Assembly (NCBI GenBank): GCA_013373425.1
Contig: JABXHW010000003.1
Span: 45,730-109,729, forward strand
Length of the DNA stretch: 64,000 nucleotides
From: Flavobacteriia bacterium
GTDB taxonomy: Bacteria > Bacteroidota > Bacteroidia > Flavobacteriales > Schleiferiaceae
Reading direction: 5' to 3'
Shown here: positions 27,753-36,635 of the stretch, one piece after another
Layout: every line of letters starts with the position of its first letter
Numbering within the stretch: the stretch's first letter is position 1
The notes under the pieces: generated by a model
The model's database searches: none
What the model saw: the letters and a program-made list of their open reading frames with translations, nothing else
What the model was told of the DNA's origin: nothing
Program-made: the position numbers and the translations under genes

Positions 27753-28164
27753 CACTATACTTCTTGCCCTATTTTCTCTTGCGTTTACAGCGAAGGCACA
27801 GTTCACACTGGACTGGTCCTATTTCACTTCAACGACGTACGATATTGATGAAACGGGCGCTTATATCAATCCGAATTATAGCGAGCAACTGCGAGAATGG
27901 AATGATAAAGACGTGCTCATCGTTGGATACATCGTCCCGCTTAACGTCCAACTTCGCACCTATGTGATTTCTGCATACCCCATGCAGCAGTGCTTTTTCT
28001 GCGGCGGTGCTGGTCCGGAGACTGTCATCCAACTTTACTTTAAAGACAGTCCTCCTCGCCTACTCACCGACCAATATGTTATTTTAAAAGGTCGATTGAA
28101 GCTTGAACAGCAAAAGCCTGGTAGTTTCTTCTTTACGCTTTATCAAACTGAACTCGCAGGATAA
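27745..28164 (+). CDS. Secreted CFFCGGAGPE-motif protein, copy 1 (DUF3299-like)
   Basis: A 139-residue exported protein. The signal peptide is MRSTILLALFSLAFTAKAQ. The mature part has a GYIVPL strand, then YVISAYPMQQCFFCGGAGPE with Cys83 and Cys86, and a VILKGRLKL strand, resembling an OB-like barrel. The CFFCGGAGPE motif and layout recall DUF3299-type proteins that occur beside FtsX-type ABC genes. The next gene encodes a paralogue with the same core. The CxxC could bind metal or be redox active. Its ATG overlaps the permease stop and its stop overlaps the next ATG by one base, indicating translational coupling. Confidence 0.75.
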   Translation: MRSTILLALFSLAFTAKAQFTLDWSYFTSTTYDIDETGAYINPNYSEQLREWNDKDVLIVGYIVPLNVQLRTYVISAYPMQQCFFCGGAGPETVIQLYFKDSPPRLLTDQYVILKGRLKLEQQKPGSFFFTLYQTELAG

Positions 28165-28601
28165 TGCGTTGGATTGCAACACTCAGTCTAATCATAACTT
28201 CTTGGGCAAGCACAGCTCAAACTTCAATTCGTTGGGCTGATTTAGAGCAAGTTGGATTCGAGGAGTTTTACGATAGAGACCGTAGTGAGTGGTCAATGCA
28301 GGCCTCGTTCTCTGAATCTGTTCGCGACTTAAACGGGGTTGAAATTGAGATCACTGGATACACGATACCTCTGGATGTAAGTGGTGAAGTTTATGTACTT
28401 TCAGCATTCGCCTTTAGCTCGTGCTTCTTTTGTGGTGGTGCCGGTCCTGAATCCGTGATGGGGCTTAACTTCAAAGAGTCGCCAGATCGTCTAAATACCG
28501 ACGATGTGATTGCCGTTAGGGGCACGCTTAGGTTGAATAGAAATCCGGGGTTGGAGTTTCATTACATGCTTGACAACGTGGAGTTGATTCGGAGATATTA
28601 A
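28164..28601 (+). CDS. Secreted CFFCGGAGPE-motif protein, copy 2 (DUF3299-like)
   Basis: A 145-residue paralogue of the preceding product. The signal peptide ends near ASTAQ. The shared core includes GYTIPLDVSGEVYVLSAF, CFFCGGAGPES with Cys87 and Cys90, FKESPDRLNTDDV and VRGTLRLN. Outside that core the two copies differ clearly, so duplication is not recent. The tandem arrangement suggests a heteromeric pair or two steps in one process. The stop is immediately followed by the ATG of the alpha/beta hydrolase. Confidence 0.75.
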   Translation: MRWIATLSLIITSWASTAQTSIRWADLEQVGFEEFYDRDRSEWSMQASFSESVRDLNGVEIEITGYTIPLDVSGEVYVLSAFAFSSCFFCGGAGPESVMGLNFKESPDRLNTDDVIAVRGTLRLNRNPGLEFHYMLDNVELIRRY

Positions 28602-29594
28602 ATGAGAAAGAAGCGCTTCTATATTCCAGGTATTCTGGCTCTTTTGGCAATCCTCTACTTTGCTGGACCAGAGCCCGCTAGTCCTGATTATTATAACACT
28701 GTGGTAGGTGACCGAACTTCAAATTTGAAGTTGTCCAATTATTTAGAAACACCAGAGGGCGTCAAGCCTAACAACCACACGCGTTGCATACATAAAGGCT
28801 CCCCCACTCCATATGTCATCTTGTACATCCACGGCTTCAGCGCTTCGCCGGAAGAAGGGAGTCCGACCGTAGAGCAGATCAGTTCACACTTTGGGTGGAA
28901 CGCTGTATCTCCGCGCCTTCATGCTCATGGGCTTCTCGGAGACAACCCGCTCTTAGAGTTTCGTGCCGACTCGGCTTGGGCGTCGGCGGTTAAGGGATTA
29001 GAACTTGCACGTGCTTTTGGTGATTCTATCATTGTAATCAGCACTTCTACTGGCGGTGCACTCGCTACACGCATAGCAGAACTGGAGCCTCGTGTGGCAG
29101 CTATGATCTATTATTCTCCGAATGTATCTCCTGCCGACCCTTCTGCATTCATCTTAAATAATCCATGGGGAGGACATATTGCCAAACTGGTCATCGGTTC
29201 CAATTTCAGAGATGTTGAAATCAATGAACCTTATTACGAGAAATACTGGAACCGATTCTATCGCGTTGAATCATTGCCCAACATGCAAGAACTTGTTGAA
29301 ACTGGCTTCGCCAACGAAGCTATAGCCTCGCTAAATATGCCTGTGATGATTGGCGCTTGGTATGTAAACGATTCGATTCAAGACGAAGTAGTAAGCGTGC
29401 CAGCGATGAGAGACTTTTTTGAGAAGATTCCATCCGCTAAAAAGGTCTTTGTTGAATTTGATGCTGGAACGCACGTAATTGCTAACGGACACTACAATAA
29501 AAACATCCGCAATTTGATAGATACCTCTCTCGAATTTCTCGAAGAACAAGGCTTTCAACCTGTCGCTCAGGACACTCTCAATTCCCAACTTTAA
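28602..29594 (+). CDS. Membrane-anchored alpha/beta hydrolase
   Basis: A 330-residue hydrolase. The N-terminus has a short basic segment and a TM/signal helix (FYIPGILALLAILYFAG) that probably anchors it outside the inner membrane. YVILYIHGFSASPEE is the oxyanion loop. The nucleophile elbow is VISTSTGGALA, with Ser in S-T-S-T-G instead of the usual G-x-S-x-G. A candidate base is the His in FDAGTHVIANGHYN. It is of the lysophospholipase or carboxylesterase type. It sits without gap after the CxxC pair and three bases before the BatA-domain gene. Its role in the presumed transport system is unknown. Confidence 0.78.
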   Translation: MRKKRFYIPGILALLAILYFAGPEPASPDYYNTVVGDRTSNLKLSNYLETPEGVKPNNHTRCIHKGSPTPYVILYIHGFSASPEEGSPTVEQISSHFGWNAVSPRLHAHGLLGDNPLLEFRADSAWASAVKGLELARAFGDSIIVISTSTGGALATRIAELEPRVAAMIYYSPNVSPADPSAFILNNPWGGHIAKLVIGSNFRDVEINEPYYEKYWNRFYRVESLPNMQELVETGFANEAIASLNMPVMIGAWYVNDSIQDEVVSVPAMRDFFEKIPSAKKVFVEFDAGTHVIANGHYNKNIRNLIDTSLEFLEEQGFQPVAQDTLNSQL

Positions 29595-29597
29595 GGC

Positions 29598-31595
29598 ATG
29601 GAGTTTATCAATCCTTCTTTGCTCTGGGGACTCGTTGGCATCGCCATACCGATTGCTATACACTTACTTCAGCTAAAGAGATATAAAACCATACTTTTCA
29701 GTGATTTACGGTTCCTGAAAAGTGTGCAGAAATCAGCACGTAAGCAACAGAAAATCCGACATTGGATTATACTCATGACGAGGATAATCGCTTGGGGACT
29801 GCTCACCTTGGCGTTCGCAATGCCTTTCTTGCCTCACTCTGATAATTACACGCAAAGGCAATCGATTGCTATATATATCGACAACTCGCCAAGTATGACA
29901 CAGAAAGGAGAAGAGTCTCCATTGTGGGTGCAAGCCAAAGAGTCTGCTCGAAGCATCGTTTCAGCCAATCCTCAATCGGATTTCCTCATTCTAACTCCGG
30001 ACATGGAATATGCTGGGCAAATCAAGAATGCGGCGGCTGCTAATCTGGCGATTGATGAGATTCGTCCAACCTCGGCCAGCAGTGGTTGGAATCAATTGAT
30101 TCAATCATTAAGCACCTTTAATAGAGAAGATACTGTACAGGTGTTCGTGCTTTCTGATGCCCAAAGCACAAGTGTCGCTGGATTAGACACCTCTGAGTTA
30201 AAGTTGGAGCTATTCCCGATTGTCTATCAACCTGTTGAGGCTACTAAGAATGTGAGTATCGACACTGCTTTCTTAAAATCCCCTGTACTGGTACAGGGGC
30301 AAAACGTCGAAGTAGAGTTTGAATTGAAGAACTATTCGAATGAAGAGTCAGATGTTCCGGTTGAATTATGGGTCAATGGTGAATGGAGCGGTGTTCAAAA
30401 TATCCTTCTAGCTCCTGGCAGCAGCGCAAAGTCGACGTTCGCATTCCAAGCAGATACAGAGAGTAACTTGATTGAGGTTAGACTGGAAGATGGCGCTCAA
30501 GACTTTGACAACATCTACCGATTGAGCTCACAAGCGGTTGCCGGAAAGCGCATTGCTCATCTCTACAGTCCTGGATATGCACAACTAAACTTAGACAGTG
30601 TCATCCGAGACAGCGCCTACTCCATCGATCAGTTCAGCTACAGTCAAGTTCCGTATGGGCAATTAACTCAATATGATTTCATTCTAGCAGATTTAAGTCC
30701 AGATCGCATGATTCCTGGATTGAGTCAAGCGCTAGCGGATGCAGTAGAATCGGGTACATCCCTCTTGATTTTCCCTGGCTACACAACGAGTGTCGATGAT
30801 GCCACTATTGGAATAGCCTCGATTTCCAATGTAAATTCTGACACGATTGACAATTTACAGCTAAACGCCGATGACGCTTTCTTCAAAGGCCTGTTTTACG
30901 AAACGCCTCGCCGAATAAAGCTACCAGCGATTTTCAATTATTCTTCTGTCTCAGAAAGTGAATACCTGAGCTTGGGAGGTACGTCTCTCATTCAATCTCC
31001 TAGCGGAATGCCTAGTTTGATTCGCTACCCAAAAGGACTCGGTCAAGTTTATTTCTGGAACGCTCATCCAATAAGGAGTCAAATTGGGCGAACCGAACTT
31101 TACACAGCGATGATCTATCAAATGATCATTTTCAAGGAAAGCGCACCGAATTTCGCTGCTGAAATTGGAACAACCAGCTCGCTGCGAGTAGTTCGTTCTT
31201 CAGAAGGTGATGAACCCATTGTAGTCATACAGGATAGCATTGAAGTGATTCCGAGACAATCGAGCACAGGCTCCTCTATTGAGTTCAGCTTAGAAACACT
31301 CTTATTTTCTCCTGGCTTTGCCGTGATTACACAGGCTGGAGATACGATTGGAACGCTTGCCCTAAATACAAGTAGCACAGAAAGCGATTTAGACGTATTA
31401 AGCGAGTCTGAATTAGATGCGCTCCTAACGGAATTGAACTATATCCATCGCATCAATACTGTTGCAAACAGCACTTCAGCACTGAACTATTTGGAGAATC
31501 TCAATCAGAACAAACAAGATAGTCGCTGGTGGATAATTGCAGCATTGATCGTTCTTATTTTGGAAATGGTGTTATGGCGACAACCAAAAAGTTAA
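29598..31595 (+). CDS. BatA-domain (aerotolerance regulator-like) membrane protein
   Basis: A 665-residue protein. The N-terminus (MEFINPSLLWGLVGIAIPI, then HLLQLKRYKTILFSDLRFLK) is the BatA N-terminal domain with two membrane segments (about 8-24 and 55-75). A VWA-like fold follows, with IYIDNSPSM in the place of a DxSxS metal motif (D-N-S-P-S). The large middle part is periplasmic and beta-rich, and a final TM (WWIIAALIVLILEMVLW) closes the protein. In Bacteroidota this single large BatA protein often precedes the dihydroorotase gene, as here (10-base gap). Function is unknown; possibly cell-envelope maintenance. Confidence 0.85.
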   Translation: MEFINPSLLWGLVGIAIPIAIHLLQLKRYKTILFSDLRFLKSVQKSARKQQKIRHWIILMTRIIAWGLLTLAFAMPFLPHSDNYTQRQSIAIYIDNSPSMTQKGEESPLWVQAKESARSIVSANPQSDFLILTPDMEYAGQIKNAAAANLAIDEIRPTSASSGWNQLIQSLSTFNREDTVQVFVLSDAQSTSVAGLDTSELKLELFPIVYQPVEATKNVSIDTAFLKSPVLVQGQNVEVEFELKNYSNEESDVPVELWVNGEWSGVQNILLAPGSSAKSTFAFQADTESNLIEVRLEDGAQDFDNIYRLSSQAVAGKRIAHLYSPGYAQLNLDSVIRDSAYSIDQFSYSQVPYGQLTQYDFILADLSPDRMIPGLSQALADAVESGTSLLIFPGYTTSVDDATIGIASISNVNSDTIDNLQLNADDAFFKGLFYETPRRIKLPAIFNYSSVSESEYLSLGGTSLIQSPSGMPSLIRYPKGLGQVYFWNAHPIRSQIGRTELYTAMIYQMIIFKESAPNFAAEIGTTSSLRVVRSSEGDEPIVVIQDSIEVIPRQSSTGSSIEFSLETLLFSPGFAVITQAGDTIGTLALNTSSTESDLDVLSESELDALLTELNYIHRINTVANSTSALNYLENLNQNKQDSRWWIIAALIVLILEMVLWRQPKS

Positions 31596-31605
31596 ATTTG
31601 CGGTC

Positions 31606-32880
31606 ATGACAAGCACACTTCTTCGCAAGGTACGCGTAGTTGACACGCGCTCTCCCTACCACGGCCAGGTGGTCGACATCCGCATTCAAGACGAACAAAT
31701 CACAAGTATTGCCGAGTCTATTGAACCTAACAAAGGGGAAAACAGCATTGACCTCGAGGGGTATAATGTGTCTCCAGGATGGGTTGAAATGCACAGTGAT
31801 TTTGCGGACCCAGGAAATGAAGAGCGTGAAAATTTGCAAAGTGGCGCGTCCGCAGCCCTAAATGGCGGCTTCAGCTCTGTGTGCTTAACACCTGGAACCC
31901 GTCCAGTCATCCAGAATAAAAGCGACATTGAGTATATCTACGGAAAGAGTGCTCAACTACCGGTGAACCTCCTCCCTATCGGTGCTTTGTCGAGAGATAT
32001 GGCCGGAGAAGAAATGACGGAGATGTACGACATGCACCTTTCTGGAGCCGTGGCATTCTCAGATGACTTTAATTCAATCGACAATCCCAATTTGTTGAAA
32101 ATGGCACTGCTCTACGGCAAGCCCAATCAACTAACGATTGTCAATTTCCCCTTCGAAAAGCGACTCGCGAGTGGCGGACAGATGAACGAAGGACATACCG
32201 CAACTTACTTGGGCTTGAAAGGTATACCGGCTATGTCTGAGGAACTCATGGTTTCAAGAGATTTGGAAGTGCTTTCCTATACCGAAGGCCATCTGCACAT
32301 ATCTAGAGTTTCAACCGCTGGCAGCGTAGATAGAATTCGCAAAGCCAAAGCGAACGGCTACCACGTAACATGTGATGTCAACCTCTACAACTTATTACTG
32401 GTAGATTCTGCCCTGCACGAGTACGATTCAGTGTACAAAGTGCTACCGCCATTGAGAACTGAAGAAGACCGTCAAGCGCTGATTGAAGGGATTAACGACG
32501 GTACAATTGATGCTATAGCGGTGGATCACACCCCTATGGATGTGGAGCACAAGAAATGTGAGTACCAAAATGCCGCATTTGGCATGGCCTACATTGAGCA
32601 AGCATTCGGATTGTACGGTGCGGAGTTGACCAAGTCTATCAGTCTAGAAAAATGGGTTGAATGCTTGAGCCATGGTCCACGTGAAAGCTATGGATTAGGT
32701 CAAGTTAATGTGGTGGAGGGTTCCCCAGCAGAGCTCACCGTATTCGACCCGAGCCACGCTTGGACAAGCCATCTAAACGATTCATCTAGCTTAGCTTACA
32801 ATCAACCTTTCTTGAATAAGCCTTTAGTAGGAAAAGCTTTTGGCATCTTCAACAAGGGAGAGTTCCACAAAGCCAACTAA
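31606..32880 (+). CDS. Dihydroorotase-like protein, probably non-catalytic
   Basis: A 424-residue amidohydrolase-fold protein annotated by homology as PyrC. Alignment by eye with type I dihydroorotase shows heavy loss of metal ligands. The first HxH is MHSD, so one His remains. The third His position, normally in an H-x-E motif, falls in IVNFPFE. The HISHVS motif reads HISRVS, and the substrate-binding HHL region reads LYNLLL. The Asp in AFSDD and the Asp in AVDHTPM remain. It may be a structural pseudo-dihydroorotase like PyrC' proteins that support aspartate transcarbamoylase, or may have a different reaction. It ends the seven-gene run and shares a stop palindrome with the MBL gene. Confidence 0.8.
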   Translation: MTSTLLRKVRVVDTRSPYHGQVVDIRIQDEQITSIAESIEPNKGENSIDLEGYNVSPGWVEMHSDFADPGNEERENLQSGASAALNGGFSSVCLTPGTRPVIQNKSDIEYIYGKSAQLPVNLLPIGALSRDMAGEEMTEMYDMHLSGAVAFSDDFNSIDNPNLLKMALLYGKPNQLTIVNFPFEKRLASGGQMNEGHTATYLGLKGIPAMSEELMVSRDLEVLSYTEGHLHISRVSTAGSVDRIRKAKANGYHVTCDVNLYNLLLVDSALHEYDSVYKVLPPLRTEEDRQALIEGINDGTIDAIAVDHTPMDVEHKKCEYQNAAFGMAYIEQAFGLYGAELTKSISLEKWVECLSHGPRESYGLGQVNVVEGSPAELTVFDPSHAWTSHLNDSSSLAYNQPFLNKPLVGKAFGIFNKGEFHKAN

Positions 32881-33647
32881 GCGTTCACATCGAGTTCTAA
32901 TCCGTCATAAGCGAGCTCAATTCCTTCGGGAAGCTCGTTTTGGACAGACTCATAGAGGCCCATGTTGTGACTGATATGTGTGAAGTAGGTACGCTTGGCC
33001 CCTATTCGCTGAGCCATTTTTATTCCCTCCTCAAGATTGAAATGAGAATGATGTGCTTTCCTGTGCAAAACTCCTAACACAAGGTTTTCGAGGTTTTGCA
33101 GGTGCTCTAACTCTTCTTCATCAATACCATTGACATCGGTTATATAGGCCGTATCCCCTATTCTGAAACCGTGAACAGGCCACTTACCATGATGAACGCG
33201 GATGGGTTCGATATGCATCGCATCTATTTCGAACGGCTCATCCGGTAAAAGTTGCAATTCAATCCTCGGAGCTCCAGGATAAGGCTGAGCTTGAAAAGCA
33301 TATGAGAACTGAGCTCTCAATCGATCTTGTACGCGTGGAGTAGCCCAAATATTCATGGTTACTCCCGCTTGGAAGTTAAAAGCGCGGACATCATCAATGC
33401 CTGCGACATGATCCATGTGCTCGTGAGTGAGTAAGATATGCTCGAGTTTCACTTGCCCAATCTGCAGCATTTGAGCGCGAAAATCCGGTCCGCAGTCAAT
33501 GGCGACACCTGATTGCTTATCCGCACGGAATATCGCAGCAGAACGCAATCTTTTGTCTTTCGGATCAGCTGAAGTGCACACTTCACAATGGCAGCCTATA
33601 ACTGGCACCCCTTGTGACGTTCCCGTTCCGGTGAGGATCAATTTCAT
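32877..33647 (-). CDS. MBL-fold metallohydrolase (PhnP-like)
   Basis: A 256-residue metallo-beta-lactamase-fold hydrolase. The metal motif is LLTHEHMDHVAGIDD, and further ligands are present in later HHSHFN and THISHN segments. The N-terminus GTGTSQGVPVIGCHCEVC, with a Cys-x-Cys-x2-Cys cluster, matches the PhnP/cyclic-phosphodiesterase branch, where cysteines bind an extra metal. It may act on cyclic phosphodiesters; substrate is unknown. It is convergent with the dihydroorotase-like gene (four-base overlap) and has its own TATTTTTG box. Confidence 0.85.
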   Translation of the reverse strand: MKLILTGTGTSQGVPVIGCHCEVCTSADPKDKRLRSAAIFRADKQSGVAIDCGPDFRAQMLQIGQVKLEHILLTHEHMDHVAGIDDVRAFNFQAGVTMNIWATPRVQDRLRAQFSYAFQAQPYPGAPRIELQLLPDEPFEIDAMHIEPIRVHHGKWPVHGFRIGDTAYITDVNGIDEEELEHLQNLENLVLGVLHRKAHHSHFNLEEGIKMAQRIGAKRTYFTHISHNMGLYESVQNELPEGIELAYDGLELDVNA

Positions 33648-33651
33648 ATTT

Positions 33652-33659
33652 CAAAAATA
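33652..33659 (-). promoter_or_regulatory. -7 box for the MBL hydrolase
   Basis: TATTTTTG on the minus strand, four bases beyond the ATG at 33647, another very short-leader arrangement. Low-complexity A/T sequence makes this less certain than the TACCTTTG boxes. Confidence 0.35.
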
Positions 33660-33693
33660 ACGGCAATATCCATGGGAGAGAATAGAATCTCAG

Positions 33694-33701
33694 TAACTTT
33701 G
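33694..33701 (+). promoter_or_regulatory. -7 box for the conserved unknown gene at 33731
   Basis: TAACTTTG fits TAnnTTTG, 29 bases upstream of the ATG at 33731. Confidence 0.45.
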
Positions 33702-33730
33702 TGTCAATCGGGACGTACTAAGCCACAAAC

Positions 33731-35161
33731 ATGGATCGCATTGTTCTCAACCCTGCCCAAAAGGCACTTCGCATAAATCTTGACCCCAATATATACGGCA
33801 CCTTTGCTGAAATCGGAGCCGGACAAGAAACAGTCCGACACTTCTTCCGAGCGGGTGGAGCCTCGGGAACCATCGCAAAGGCCATGTCGGCTTACGATAA
33901 GGACTTCTCTGATGCGATTTACGGGAAAGAGGACGACAATCGATACGTGACAGAGCCGCGCTTACGCAAGATGCTCGACCATGAGTATGGCTTGATTACA
34001 GAGCGTCTAAATCGCCAGAAGCATCCCGACAAGCGATTCTTTGCATTTGCGAATACGGTGGCCACTATCAACTTTGCTAAGACTTTTAAAGGTCACGGTT
34101 GGTTAGGGCTTCGTTTTCAAACTGCACCTGAAAAAGAGCCAAATGAAATCATCATTCACATTCGAATGCATGAGAACGAGGCAAAGTATCAGCAGGAAAC
34201 CATAGGCAATATGGGCGTGAACTTGATTCACAGTGCCTTCCACCTATGGGATGATCCGAAAGAATTGCTTCACGCATTATTCGATAACATCTCTCGTGAC
34301 GCCATTGAAATTGACATGATCAATTTCTTGGGACCTGATTTCGAGAATGTGGATAATCGATTGATGAGTTTACAACTGATCAAGAATGGCTTTACCGATG
34401 CAGTAATCTTCGGTCCTGAAGGTAACAACCTCTTACCTGCCGAAGTGCTCTACAAGAAGAACGTTCTCGCTTTGCGCGGATCTTTCCGTCCCGTAACTAA
34501 GGTGAACATCGATATGATCAAGAAGGGATATCGCATGTTCGTGAAGGAGCGCAAGGTGGAGCGAGACAAGCTCGTTGTCCTTTTTGAAATCACGTTGAAT
34601 AACCTCCTTGCTGAAGGTGAAATCGATGAACAGGACTTCCTCGATAGAGCTGAAATTCTTTGCTCATTGGGCCAAACGGTGCTGATTTCCAATTATCAAG
34701 AGTACTACCGACTTGTCGACTATTTCGGTCGTTTCACTACGAAGCGCTCTGGACTCATCATGGGTATTCCCAACCTCGAAGAAATCTTCAACGAGAAGTA
34801 CTATAGAAATCTGAATGGCGGAATTCTAGAGGCTTTTGGCAAGATCTTCTCCAAGGATATCAAAATCTATGTCTATCCGTTCAAACCTTCGACCAAATCG
34901 AAGCTCACAACTTCAAAGAACTTGAAGGTTCATCCACGTTTCCGTCCAATTTTCGATTATCTGATTTACAATGGAAGAATCACTGATATCGAGGACTTTG
35001 ATGAGAGTATACTCCACATCTTCTCACGCGAGGTACTTCGCAAGATTCGCGATGGAGAATCTGGCTGGGAAGATAGCTTGCCTGCTTATGTGGACAACAT
35101 CATAAAAGAAAACGGACTTTTCGGCTGCGAAAAGGAGAAAGAGTCAAAGACTAAGTCTTAG
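33731..35161 (+). CDS. Large conserved cytoplasmic protein of unknown function
   Basis: A 476-residue protein that I recognise as a widely conserved Bacteroidota family with no settled function. It begins RIVLNPAQKALRINLDPNIYGTFAEIGAG and has strongly conserved AGGASGTIAKAMSAYDK and FRPVTKVNIDM segments, given here only in part. There is no signal peptide, TM segment, beta-barrel or TonB box, so the name TonB-dependent receptor, which I recall being attached to relatives, has no support in this sequence. No catalytic motif is evident. Its 3' end overlaps the convergent photolyase gene by 11 bases. Confidence 0.7.
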   Translation: MDRIVLNPAQKALRINLDPNIYGTFAEIGAGQETVRHFFRAGGASGTIAKAMSAYDKDFSDAIYGKEDDNRYVTEPRLRKMLDHEYGLITERLNRQKHPDKRFFAFANTVATINFAKTFKGHGWLGLRFQTAPEKEPNEIIIHIRMHENEAKYQQETIGNMGVNLIHSAFHLWDDPKELLHALFDNISRDAIEIDMINFLGPDFENVDNRLMSLQLIKNGFTDAVIFGPEGNNLLPAEVLYKKNVLALRGSFRPVTKVNIDMIKKGYRMFVKERKVERDKLVVLFEITLNNLLAEGEIDEQDFLDRAEILCSLGQTVLISNYQEYYRLVDYFGRFTTKRSGLIMGIPNLEEIFNEKYYRNLNGGILEAFGKIFSKDIKIYVYPFKPSTKSKLTTSKNLKVHPRFRPIFDYLIYNGRITDIEDFDESILHIFSREVLRKIRDGESGWEDSLPAYVDNIIKENGLFGCEKEKESKTKS

Positions 35162-36455
35162 CCAAACCTTCCTTATATCTCGATAAAGCGCGCTCCCGGG
35201 CTTCCTTGTGATCCACAATAGGCTTGGGATAATTCTCTGTTCCATACTCTGGCACCCACTGCTTGACATATTTCAAGTCCTTATCGAATTTCTCAAGCTG
35301 ACTCGTCGGATTGAAGATTCTGAAGTAAGGCGCTGCATCGCATCCACTTCCTGATGCCCATTGCCATCCGCCGACATTTGAAGCCAATTCATAATCGAGC
35401 AATTTGCGTGCGAAGTATCGTTCTCCCCAACGCCAGTCGAGCAATAAATGCTTGGTGAGAAAACTGGCCACAATCATTCGCACTCGGTTGTGCATGTACC
35501 CAGTTTCGTTCAATTCACGCATTCCTGCATCAACAATTGGATAACCTGTCCTGCCCTCACACCAAGCCTTGAAATGCTCTTCGTTAGTCTCCCATTCAAT
35601 ATGGTCGTAAGCAGGCTTGATGGCTTCATCAGGAGATTTAGGATGATGAAAAAGTATCATCTGATAAAAGTCCCTCCAAATGAGCTCGTTTAGGTAGGTC
35701 TTGTTTCGCGCCTGACCTTCTCTTGCAAGACTGCGAATCGAAATGGTTCCAAAGCGAAGGTGAACGCTCAGCTTCGTAGTTCCATTCTGAGCTGGGAAAT
35801 TTCGTGTCTTATCGTAAGTGTCAATGATTTCTTTGGGAACCTCTTTACTCGGAGCATCAATTTCCGACGACTTGAATCCCAAATCCTCCAAGCTTGGCAT
35901 GGGAAGCGGGTCGGTCTGATAGAGTGAATCCAGTTTAGAACTTGAATCTACAGATTTGAAGGTATTGTCTGTAACCGCGGCTAGCCATTTACGTGCATAA
36001 GGACTAAAGACCAGATATGGATCTCCGTCGTCCTTGACCACCTCAGATTTCTCGAAAATCACATGGTCTTTGTAGCCTTTGAAAGGGATGTCCTTCTCGG
36101 ACAGAAAAGAATAAATCTCCTTATCTCGACCTTGAGCGTACGGCTCGTAATCCCGGTTGGTATAGACCGCTTTTACATTGAACTCCTCACAGATGGACTT
36201 CCAGACTTCGATGGGTTTTCCATGACGAACAATAAGGCTACCTCCCGCCTTTTCGTACGCCTTTTTCACTTTGCTTAACTCGCTGTGGATGAACTCTACA
36301 CGTGCATCATCTTCATCCTCGAGTTTATCGAGAATTATGGAGTCGAAGATAAAAAGTGGGAGAACAGGAAGGTCAGAAGACAGGGCTTGAAACAGACCTA
36401 CGTTATCGTCTGTTCTGAGGTCTCTACGGTGCCAAAAAATAGCTATTTCGCTCAT
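35151..36455 (-). CDS. phr: Deoxyribodipyrimidine photolyase (class I)
   Basis: A 434-residue light-driven DNA repair flavoprotein. The N-terminal Rossmann-type antenna domain starts EIAIFWHRRDLRTDDNVGL. The C-terminal FAD domain shows SVHLRFGTIS, NELIWRDFYQM and the GYPIVDAGMRELNETGYMHNR region, all standard for class I CPD photolyase; the Trp-rich GGWQWASGSGCDAAPYFRIFNP stretch is also present, quoted in part. I use the ATG at 36455 because the longer frame to 36485 adds residues without homology. It is the last gene of the light-response operon, after folE and a 49-codon ORF, which fits an antenna pterin, though antenna type cannot be read from sequence. Confidence 0.9.
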   Translation of the reverse strand: MSEIAIFWHRRDLRTDDNVGLFQALSSDLPVLPLFIFDSIILDKLEDEDDARVEFIHSELSKVKKAYEKAGGSLIVRHGKPIEVWKSICEEFNVKAVYTNRDYEPYAQGRDKEIYSFLSEKDIPFKGYKDHVIFEKSEVVKDDGDPYLVFSPYARKWLAAVTDNTFKSVDSSSKLDSLYQTDPLPMPSLEDLGFKSSEIDAPSKEVPKEIIDTYDKTRNFPAQNGTTKLSVHLRFGTISIRSLAREGQARNKTYLNELIWRDFYQMILFHHPKSPDEAIKPAYDHIEWETNEEHFKAWCEGRTGYPIVDAGMRELNETGYMHNRVRMIVASFLTKHLLLDWRWGERYFARKLLDYELASNVGGWQWASGSGCDAAPYFRIFNPTSQLEKFDKDLKYVKQWVPEYGTENYPKPIVDHKEARERALSRYKEGLAKT

Positions 36456-36485
36456 GCAGGGAATGGAGTTATACCCTGCTCGCAA

Positions 36486-36635
36486 TCAACGATCTCTCAG
36501 TTCAATTTCGGTCAGGGCGGTATCGTATTCATCAACCGTGTCTACCGCTGAATTGTTCTTGGTGAACACTTCTTTCTGTGGATCGAATTTGTCGTGCTTC
36601 CAGTTTGCACGAAAGAGCTTCATAATCTTCTTCAT
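36486..36635 (-). CDS. Small 49-residue ORF between folE and phr
   Basis: An ATG at 36635 opens 49 codons ending in TGA at 36486-36488, in line with the operon. The product starts MKKIMKLFRANWKHDKFDP and ends in an acidic segment (DTVDEYDTALTEIELRDR). It has no cysteine and no TM segment. It fills most of the otherwise unusual 247-base gap between folE and phr, 67 bases after folE and 30 bases before phr, which supports a real gene. I know no homologue. Confidence 0.45.
   Translation of the reverse strand: MKKIMKLFRANWKHDKFDPQKEVFTKNNSAVDTVDEYDTALTEIELRDR

Noticed and set aside
33731..35161. TonB-dependent receptor
   Set aside because: No signal peptide, plug domain, TonB box or barrel strands; the sequence reads as a soluble cytoplasmic protein.
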